A stretch of DNA of 6,613 nucleotides from Candidatus Krumholzibacteriia bacterium (lineage in GTDB: Bacteria; Krumholzibacteriota; Krumholzibacteriia; LZORAL124-64-63). The position numbers and the translations under genes were made by a program. Location of the stretch: NCBI GenBank assembly GCA_027056825.1, contig JALUJS010000650.1, forward strand, positions 1-6,613. The letters are read 5' to 3'. The notes under the pieces were generated by a model. That model had not been told where the DNA came from, did not search any database, and was given only the letters and a program-made list of their open reading frames with translations. Below, in pieces: positions 1 to 5,819 of the stretch. Each line of letters opens with the position of its first letter. Positions within the stretch are counted from its first letter, which is position 1.

Positions 1-101
1 GTCTGGAGGATCCGGACGTGCACGGGGATCCGCCCGAGGTCCGGGAGGCGGCCGCCCGCATGGCCGTCAACATCATGGTGTATGCGCTGACCCACCCTTG
101 A
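1..101 (+). CDS. DUF4159-type protein, C-terminal end only (5' truncated by window)
   Basis: Only the last ~33 codons are present, read in the frame beginning at base 3 and ending at TGA 99-101. The visible tail contains EVREAAARMAVNIMVYALTHP followed by the stop; the first two bases belong to a split codon. Its final 'NIMVYALT' strongly resembles the C-terminus I associate with DUF4159 proteins, which typically end in a helix plus a 'VN(I/V)(V/M)(L/M)YALT' strand. DUF4159 proteins have a glutamine-amidotransferase-like fold, are often exported, and are commonly encoded just before or near DUF4175 genes, so the neighbour supports the call. The stop lies 16 bp before the next gene, indicating a shared transcript. 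Seen: the tail motif and spacing. Known: the family association. Inferred: identity of the missing ~85-90% of the gene, including any signal peptide. Function is unknown. Confidence 0.68.
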   Translation, partial: LEDPDVHGDPPEVREAAARMAVNIMVYALTHP

Positions 102-112
102 CGCACATGGAT

Positions 113-116
113 GGAG
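113..116 (+). promoter_or_regulatory. Candidate ribosome binding site (GGAG) for the DUF4175 gene
   Basis: GGAG is the only recognisable Shine-Dalgarno core between the upstream stop and the DUF4175 gene. It lies 1 nt before GTG 118, which is too close, but 7 nt before the in-frame TTG 124, which is ideal. It therefore bears on the start choice: either GTG 118 with a poor site or TTG 124 with a good one. Confidence 0.45.
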
Positions 117-117
117 T

Positions 118-3100
118 GTGGCCTTGAACCAGGAACGGCAGTACGCGTTGCGCCTCGCGCGCCTGAACAGGGCCGCGCGCCACCGCGTCCTGGCCCAGGG
201 CGTGGTGCGCGCCGGCGCGGTGCTGTCGCCGGCGGCCGTGGCCGCGCTGTGGGCGGTCTCGGGACCGACTGCGCCGGGACCGGTGCTGGGCGGGGGGCTG
301 GCGATGTCGCTGGTCGCCCTGGCGCTCCTGTTGATCCGGGACCTGGTCTGGAAACCCTGGCGCGCCCTGGCGACGGCGCGCGATGTGGCCGCCCGGGTGG
401 AGGAGGTCCGGCCCTGCCGTAACCTGGTGCGCGCGGCGGCCGAGCCCCCTGTGGCGCGAAGCGGGGATGACCCCGTGGCCCGGGAGCTGCGGCGGCGGGT
501 CGTGGCCCAGGCCGCCGGGATCCTTGAGGGGATCACCGCCGCGGACCTTACCCCGCCCTTCGCCAGGCGGCCCGTGGCCGCCGGTTGGGCCCTGGGCCTG
601 GCCATGGCCCTGGCCCTGCTGGCCACCGGGCCGGAGCAGTTCACCCTGGGCTGGCGGCGGCTGATCGGCGCGGCGGGAGCAGAGACCGCGCCGCGGACGG
701 GCGGGTTGTACGCAGCGTCCGGCCCCGCTTTCGCCGTCGAGGGGCAGCCGGTGGTGTTGCGGGCCCGGGACTTTGGCGGCGGGGACGATCCCGCGGTCTG
801 CGAGATCCGGGTGGGCGCGGGCCAGTGGCGCGCCCTGGCGGTGTCCGGGGTGGCTCCCGAGGGATACGAAAACCACTTGCTGGCGCCGTTCCGGGACTTC
901 CAGGCCCACCTGGAGGCGGCGCGCGAGGACCTGGAATGGAGGTTCCGGCGCGGGCCGCGGGTGACCGAGACCCGCGGCCTTGCCGTGCTGCATCCCCCGC
1001 TGCTGATCGACCTGGCCGGCCGGGTGATTCCCCCGGACTATACCCGCGCCGCGGCCCATGACCTGGAGATCCTGCCCACGGTGGTCGAGGCGCCGGTGGG
1101 AGGCTCCCTGAGGCTGACCGGGCGCACCAACCTGCCGGTAACCCGGGCGGTGATCGCCACCGCCGCGGGCGACAGCATCGTCATGGCGGTGGACTCCCTG
1201 AGCCTGCGGGGCGACCTGCCCATTGCCGGCGACACGGAATTCCGCATCCTGTTGACCGACCTTCATGGCCTGCGCAACCGGGATCCCCTGGCCTACCGGG
1301 TGGTGGCCCTGCCCGACGAGAAGCCCGTCGTCCGCCTGGATCGGCCGGACGACGACGGTGTGCTGCCCCTGGGCGGGCATGTCACCCTGGTGGTCGAGGC
1401 GGCGGACGACTTCGGCCTGGACGATGTGCGCCTGCTGGTGCGGCCCCGGGGGATGGACGGCGAGGACCGCGGCTGGCGGGGCGGAGGAATCTGGCCCGTG
1501 GCCGGCGACTCGGTGCGCTCCCTGCAATCCCTGCTGGGCCCGTGGGGGGTGCGGGTGCTGGCCGATGAGGGCGGTCCCGGTGCGCCCAGGATGCGCCAGG
1601 AGATCGATGTGGACCTGGCGGCCCTTGACCTGGGCGCCGGACAGGGCCTGGAGATCGTGGCCGAGGCGCGGGACAACCGCCGTCCGGGCCCGGGTCAGGC
1701 GGCCCGCTCGCGGGTGCTGACCCTGGTGCTGCCGGCCGCCGCGGAGGTCCTGGCCGAACACGCCCGCGAACGGGAGTCCCGCACGGCGGAGCTCGAGGAC
1801 GCGCGCCGGCGCACGCGGCAACTGGGCCGCGACCTGGATCGCCTCAACCGCGAGCTGATGAAGAATCCCCAGCCGGACTGGACGCGTCGGCAGGAGATGA
1901 CCGAGGCCATCACCCGCCGCCGGGAGCTGCAGAAGGAACTCCAGGACATGGCCGCCAAGCTGCAGGAGGAGCTGGACCGCCTGGCGGCCAACCAGATGAC
2001 CAGCGAGGAGCAGGTGGAGATGGCCGAGCAGATCTCCCAACTGCTGAGCCAGCAGGACAGCCCCTTTCTCGAGAGCCTGATGCGCAAACTGGAGTCCCGG
2101 CCCGAGGACGTCTCGCCCCAGGATTTGGCCCGCACCCTCCAGGAGGTGGCCCGCAACCAGCAGGACCTGGCGCGGCGACTGGACATGGCCCTCTCGCAGC
2201 TCGATCGCCTGGACCAGGAACAGAAGATGGAGGGGATGACCGCCCTGCTGGAAAAGATCATGCGACAGCAGCAGGATCTGGCCGAGAAGAGCCGCGCCCT
2301 GGCCGAGAAGACCCGGTCCTCCGAGAACCAGGGCGAGAAGGGTGACGAAGGCGAGAAGGGAAACCAAGGGGACAAGAGCGACCAGGGGGAAAAAGGCGAC
2401 CAAGGGGAAAAGGGCGACCAGAGTCGGGAAGGAGATCAGGGCGAGCAGGGCAAGCGGAAGGACGAAGGGAAGCCCGGGGAGCGGACCGGGGACCAGGATG
2501 CCCGCAAGGAGGCCGAGGACTTGGCCCGCAGGCAGCAGGAACTGACCGACCAGCTCCAGGAGCTGCAGGAGCAACTCGAGGCCGCCCGCAAGGAGGCCGA
2601 GGAGCGGGCGAACCAGGATCCGCAATCCGGCGAAGCCTCCCGACAGATGCAGCAGACCCTCCAGGAGATGCTGGATCAGCTGAAGCAACAGCAATCCCGG
2701 CAGAAGATGGAGCAGGCCCAGGAACAGCTCCAGGAGATGGACCCCCAACAGGCGGCCAAGATGCAGGAGCAGGCCCTGCGGGACCTGGGCTCCCTCTACC
2801 ACGTCCTGCTGCAGTCCCAGCAGGCCATGCAGATGGCCATGAAGCAGAACCAGGCCGTTTCCCTGCGGCGTATTGCGGCCGAGCTGCTGGACCTGTCCGC
2901 GCGCCAGGAGCAGATCGCCCAGCGGGTGCCTTCGCGCCTGCGCAACGTGCGGGCCCGCGAGATCACCCGCGGTCAGCACCGCATGCAGCAGGCGGCCATC
3001 AGGATCCGCGACGAGCTTGCGGAGCTTTCCACCGACGCCCCGCTGCGTATCCTGCCGCTGCTGAAGAAACTCGACGGCCTCATCGAGACCATGGGCTACA

Positions 3101-3828
3101 GCGTGAACTCCCTGGAAGAGGGGCAGGGCATGGCCGCCCAGCGCCAGAGCGCCGACGCGCTGTCCCAGGCCAACCGCATCGTCATCGGACTGCTGACCGA
3201 GGCGCAGATGAACAGCAGTGGCCAGGGGCAGGGGCAGCAGCCCCAACCGTCGCTGGCGGAGAAGCTCATGCAGATGATCCGGGAGCAGGCCGGTCTGAAC
3301 GGGATGACCGAGGAGCTGCGCCGGATGCTGGCCGACCGGGGACTGTCCCAGGCGGCGCGCGCCAGGATGAAACGCCTGGGCGAGGAGCAGGGCCAGCTCG
3401 CCGGCCGCATGCAGGACCTGGCCGAGAAGGAACGCGTGCGGCCGGACAGCGGCCGCCTGCTGGGCGACCTGGACCGCCTCGCCGAGGACCTGGAGACCAT
3501 CAGCAGGGAGATCGACCAGGGCATGGTCAGCGAGGAGACCCTGCGCCGCCAGGAGCGCATTCTCAGCCGCATGCTCGATGCGCGCAACAGCGTGCGGCAG
3601 AGGGATTTCAGCATGCGCCGGGAGAGCCGCACCGCCCGCGAGGTGTACGGCGCCCCGCAGCAGGGAGCCGCCCCCGGGGAGTCGGAACGGGACCGCCTGC
3701 GCCTGCGCTACCGGTCCCTGGACGCCGCGCCGCCGGACTACCAGTCCCTGGTGCGACGCTACTTCAGCGCCCTGGATTCCCTGCAGCGTCTGCAGGAGCT
3801 GCCCCAGGCTCGGGAGGACATGCCATGA
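118..3828 (+). CDS. DUF4175-type membrane-anchored coiled-coil protein with collagen-like insert
   Basis: This 1236-residue protein has no established function; I place it in the DUF4175 family (related to the low-complexity TIGR02302 group) and expect it in the inner membrane facing the periplasm. Hydrophobic segments lie at about 31-49, 57-77 and 152-170. The Arg-rich residues 1-28 and 78-151 should be cytoplasmic, leaving residues ~171-1236 outside. Residues ~195-530 look like Ig-like beta domains, with family-like motifs IPPDYT (304-309), PDEKPVV near 400 and ADDFGLDDV (429-437). From ~542 it becomes Gln/Glu/Arg/Leu-rich coiled coil, broken by a Gly-X-Y tract (739-789) and a short Gly/Gln linker (1032-1045). 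The tail carries QERILSRMLDARNSVRQRDF (1145-1164) and PPDYQSLVRRYFSALDS (1205-1221), both typical of family C-termini. It is long for the family (commonly ~800-1200). Start: GTG 118 gives MALNQERQ; TTG 124 is a serious alternative, two residues shorter. The stop overlaps the next start (ATGA). Confidence 0.82.
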   Translation: MALNQERQYALRLARLNRAARHRVLAQGVVRAGAVLSPAAVAALWAVSGPTAPGPVLGGGLAMSLVALALLLIRDLVWKPWRALATARDVAARVEEVRPCRNLVRAAAEPPVARSGDDPVARELRRRVVAQAAGILEGITAADLTPPFARRPVAAGWALGLAMALALLATGPEQFTLGWRRLIGAAGAETAPRTGGLYAASGPAFAVEGQPVVLRARDFGGGDDPAVCEIRVGAGQWRALAVSGVAPEGYENHLLAPFRDFQAHLEAAREDLEWRFRRGPRVTETRGLAVLHPPLLIDLAGRVIPPDYTRAAAHDLEILPTVVEAPVGGSLRLTGRTNLPVTRAVIATAAGDSIVMAVDSLSLRGDLPIAGDTEFRILLTDLHGLRNRDPLAYRVVALPDEKPVVRLDRPDDDGVLPLGGHVTLVVEAADDFGLDDVRLLVRPRGMDGEDRGWRGGGIWPVAGDSVRSLQSLLGPWGVRVLADEGGPGAPRMRQEIDVDLAALDLGAGQGLEIVAEARDNRRPGPGQAARSRVLTLVLPAAAEVLAEHARERESRTAELEDARRRTRQLGRDLDRLNRELMKNPQPDWTRRQEMTEAITRRRELQKELQDMAAKLQEELDRLAANQMTSEEQVEMAEQISQLLSQQDSPFLESLMRKLESRPEDVSPQDLARTLQEVARNQQDLARRLDMALSQLDRLDQEQKMEGMTALLEKIMRQQQDLAEKSRALAEKTRSSENQGEKGDEGEKGNQGDKSDQGEKGDQGEKGDQSREGDQGEQGKRKDEGKPGERTGDQDARKEAEDLARRQQELTDQLQELQEQLEAARKEAEERANQDPQSGEASRQMQQTLQEMLDQLKQQQSRQKMEQAQEQLQEMDPQQAAKMQEQALRDLGSLYHVLLQSQQAMQMAMKQNQAVSLRRIAAELLDLSARQEQIAQRVPSRLRNVRAREITRGQHRMQQAAIRIRDELAELSTDAPLRILPLLKKLDGLIETMGYSVNSLEEGQGMAAQRQSADALSQANRIVIGLLTEAQMNSSGQGQGQQPQPSLAEKLMQMIREQAGLNGMTEELRRMLADRGLSQAARARMKRLGEEQGQLAGRMQDLAEKERVRPDSGRLLGDLDRLAEDLETISREIDQGMVSEETLRRQERILSRMLDARNSVRQRDFSMRRESRTAREVYGAPQQGAAPGESERDRLRLRYRSLDAAPPDYQSLVRRYFSALDSLQRLQELPQAREDMP
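2332..2484 (+). repeat. Collagen-like Gly-X-Y tract inside the DUF4175 protein
   Basis: Residues 739-789 read as 17 consecutive triplets, 14 beginning with Gly: GEK, GDE, GEK, GNQ, GDK, SDQ, GEK, GDQ, GEK, GDQ, SRE, GDQ, GEQ, GKR, KDE, GKP, GER. The two Ser interruptions (AGC, AGT) are one base from Gly codons GGC/GGT. The centre is an imperfect 18-bp tandem unit encoding GDQGEK. Codons GAA, AAA, CAA, GGA and AGT are visibly commoner here than in the flanking CTG/CAG/GAG-rich sequence. X and Y positions are nearly all charged or Gln, with one Pro (785). KGD and KGE steps occur repeatedly; in collagens these form stabilising inter-chain ion pairs. It could be a triple helix, or simply a disordered charged linker between coiled coils, since Gly/Gln-rich linkers are common in this family. 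Confidence 0.75.
2500..2603 (+). repeat. 20-bp perfect direct repeat 84 bp apart in the coiled-coil coding region
   Basis: The same 20 bases occur at 2500-2519 and 2584-2603, each encoding ARKEAE plus Asp or Glu. The 84-bp period is 28 codons, exactly four heptads, so both copies sit in the same coiled-coil register. Nearby shorter repeats behave likewise: CTGGCCGAGAAG at 2278 and 2299 is 21 bp apart, exactly one heptad. This suggests growth of the coiled coil by internal duplication, though selection for heptad residues with a strongly biased codon set could also give it. It is not a mobile or regulatory repeat. Confidence 0.6.
3812..3817 (+). promoter_or_regulatory. Ribosome binding site (GGGAGG) for the TPR gene
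   Basis: GGGAGG lies inside the last codons of the DUF4175 gene, 7 nt before ATG 3825. Together with the ATGA stop/start overlap it fixes the TPR start and indicates translational coupling. Confidence 0.75.
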
Positions 3829-5819
3829 GGGTGTCGGCAGGCGTGCGCGCATACCTGGTGGCCCTGATCATCATGGGGTGCGTCCACGGTCCGGCTCCCG
3901 TCGCCAGGGCGCAGGATTCCGGCGACAGATCCCAGCGGCTCGAGCGGCCGGAGATGGTCCGGCCCGGTTTACCACCCTCGCCCCACGCGGTGTCCATGGA
4001 CCTGGAGCGGCGCCTCAAGGAGCTGGACCGGAAGCTGGCCCTGGGCAGCACCAGCCAGGCCCGGACCCTCCTGGAGGACCTGGCCCAGCACAAGGAGCTG
4101 GAGGAACGGCTGATTCCCCGCCGGGCGCGTCTCGCGCAACTGGTGGGCGACTACGCCGGAGCGGCCCACATCGCCCGCCGGGGCCTGGCCCTGGACCCGG
4201 ACAATCCCTCCCTGTGGCGCTACCTGGCCGGGTCGCTCCTGGTGGAGGGACAGATCGATTCGGCGCGCATCGCCCTGGACGGCTACATGCGCACCAGCCC
4301 CACGGTGCGCAGCGCCGCCACGGTGGGCATCGACCTCTGCCTGCAGACCCGGCGCTACGACATGGCCGCCGGTCTCATCGACTCGCTGCGGACGGTGCTG
4401 GGCGAACCGCGTTTCGCGGCCCTGCAGAAATCCCAGGCCCTGCTGGTCATGGGCCGGCGGGCCGAGGCCGCCGTGGAGATCAGCGCCGCGCTCAGGGAGC
4501 AGCCCTACAACCTGCCGGTGATCCGCAGCCGCCTGCTGGACGGCGACTACCGGCCGGGCCGGGACGCGGACTTCCTGAGGGCCCTGCGGGGCATCGTGGA
4601 CGGCCCGGGCGCGTTGCCGGCGGAGAAAATCCTGCTGGCGAACCTCCTGCTGGCCGGCGGGGACGCCGACGGGGCCCTGGCCTACATGCGGCCCCTTGCC
4701 GGCGATCCGGGGTCCGCGAACGCCGTGCTCCAGAACAGCGACACCCTGGTCCGCGAACTGGAACTGATGGACAAGGACCGGCAGTACGACGCCACCGTGG
4801 ATTACCTGCTGGGGATCCTGCAGCAGATGGCCCTGTCACCGCGACAGGCGAAGCTGATCCGCCAGCGGGCGGCCGACCGGTTGGCCGAGGTGTGCGAGCA
4901 GGCCCTGGACGCGGGCCGTTTGGGGGACGACCCCGCCGCCGCGGTGGAGCACTTCAACGACCTGCTGGCCCAGGTCCAGAAGGTGCACCCGTCCAGCGAC
5001 CGGCTTTATTCCGCGCAGATCAACCTGGCCCGGTACATGAAGGACAGGCTGGACGATCCAGGACGGGCCGCGCGGCGGCTCGAACGCCTGCTGCTGGATC
5101 CGGACCTGCCGCCGGAGGGCCTGGCGCTCACGCGGCTGACCCTGGGCGAGTGCTACCTGGCCGCCGCGGACACGGCGCGCGGACGGGCGGTCCTGACCCA
5201 ACTCGGCAGGGATCCGGAGTTCCAGGACTCGGCCGGAGCTGCCCACTACCTGCTGGCGCGGCTGGACCTGGCCGAGGGATCCTGGGTGACCGCCCGCGAC
5301 CGCTTCGCCGTGGTGGCCCTGGACAATCCCGCCGCGCCCTATGCCAACGACGCCCTGGAACTGGGCCTGGCGGTGGCCGAGGAACTGGACAACCCCACCG
5401 GCGGCCCGGAGATCCTCGAACTCTACGCCCCCTGCGTGCTGGCGGACCTGCTGGGCCGGCCGCAGGCGCGCATCGCCGCCCTGCGGACCTTCGTGCGCGA
5501 GACCTCCCGTCGGGTGGACCTTGCCGAGCCCCAGCACCTGCTGGAACGGGGCATGTACGACCTGGCCGGGGCCCTGGTGGAGGCCGATTCCCTGGTGGCC
5601 GCCCGGCAGGTGCTCCGGACGCTGTACACCGAACACGCCGACAGCCGCTACGCCCCCCGGGCCATGGATCTGGCCGCGGACCTGCTGCTGCGCGAGGGCC
5701 GCAGGGACGAGGCCCGGGACCTGTGGACGCGGTTGCTGGTGCAGTACCCTGACGACCTGTTCCTCGCCGACGTGCGTGACAAGCTGAAGGCCATGGACGA
5801 CAAGGAGAACCTGCCGTGA
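3825..5819 (+). CDS. Exported TPR-repeat protein (possible lipoprotein)
   Basis: This 664-residue protein is probably a periplasmic or membrane-attached scaffold for protein-protein contacts. The N-terminus has Arg 2 and 8, a hydrophobic core (9-18), then either a lipobox-like IIMGC with Cys19 or a type I cleavage site after ARA (27-29). Met at -2 makes the lipobox imperfect. TPR-like helix pairs with small residues and trailing 'DPDNP'/'YPDD' turns are seen at about 94-161 (GDYAGAAHIARRGLALDPDN, then a second repeat), weaker ones at ~165-225 and ~265-290, and again at ~434-505. The last pair (~590-645), with YTEHADSRYAPRAMDL and LLVQYPDD, resembles the TPR arrangement of BamD/YbgF-type proteins. 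Residues 300-430 are helical without clear repeats. The start is secured by GGGAGG at 7 nt and the 4-bp overlap with DUF4175; the stop overlaps the next gene (GTGA). The partner is unknown; tight coupling to the DUF4175 and GATase-like genes suggests a shared complex. Confidence 0.82.
   Translation: MRVSAGVRAYLVALIIMGCVHGPAPVARAQDSGDRSQRLERPEMVRPGLPPSPHAVSMDLERRLKELDRKLALGSTSQARTLLEDLAQHKELEERLIPRRARLAQLVGDYAGAAHIARRGLALDPDNPSLWRYLAGSLLVEGQIDSARIALDGYMRTSPTVRSAATVGIDLCLQTRRYDMAAGLIDSLRTVLGEPRFAALQKSQALLVMGRRAEAAVEISAALREQPYNLPVIRSRLLDGDYRPGRDADFLRALRGIVDGPGALPAEKILLANLLLAGGDADGALAYMRPLAGDPGSANAVLQNSDTLVRELELMDKDRQYDATVDYLLGILQQMALSPRQAKLIRQRAADRLAEVCEQALDAGRLGDDPAAAVEHFNDLLAQVQKVHPSSDRLYSAQINLARYMKDRLDDPGRAARRLERLLLDPDLPPEGLALTRLTLGECYLAAADTARGRAVLTQLGRDPEFQDSAGAAHYLLARLDLAEGSWVTARDRFAVVALDNPAAPYANDALELGLAVAEELDNPTGGPEILELYAPCVLADLLGRPQARIAALRTFVRETSRRVDLAEPQHLLERGMYDLAGALVEADSLVAARQVLRTLYTEHADSRYAPRAMDLAADLLLREGRRDEARDLWTRLLVQYPDDLFLADVRDKLKAMDDKENLP
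5802..5807 (+). promoter_or_regulatory. Ribosome binding site (AAGGAG) for the GATase-like gene
   Basis: AAGGAG lies in the last codons of the TPR gene, 8 nt before GTG 5816. It supports the GTG start over the downstream in-frame ATG at 5837, which would remove the positively charged N-region of the signal peptide. Confidence 0.72.

Noticed and set aside
102..117. A promoter or terminator between the first two genes
   Set aside because: Only 16 bp separate them, with no hairpin or -10/-35-like elements; it is simply the ribosome binding region.
3208..3252. A second possible collagen-like or repeat tract (Gly/Gln-rich)
   Set aside because: Residues 1032-1045 (NSSGQGQGQQPQPS) have a short two-residue Gly-Gln alternation, not Gly-X-Y, and fit an ordinary flexible linker of this family.
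73..3852. An uninterrupted 1259-codon open frame on the minus strand, antisense to the whole DUF4175 gene
   Set aside because: It shares codon boundaries with the sense gene, so its stops would need sense codons TTA, CTA or TCA, which this high-GC gene does not use. Its Leu/His/Gln/Gly-rich product shows no domain, whereas the sense product shows membrane segments, family motifs and coupled starts. Still, its length is striking.
4836..5636. A 266-codon minus-strand frame antisense to the TPR gene
   Set aside because: It uses the same codon boundaries as the sense gene and is open only because TTA, CTA and TCA are rare. No ribosome binding site or recognisable domain was seen.
3578..5752. A 724-codon + strand frame overlapping the TPR gene
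   Set aside because: The product is a Gly/Pro/Ala/Arg-rich low-complexity sequence typical of a shifted frame in high-GC DNA. The other frame has a signal peptide, TPR repeats and a good ribosome binding site.
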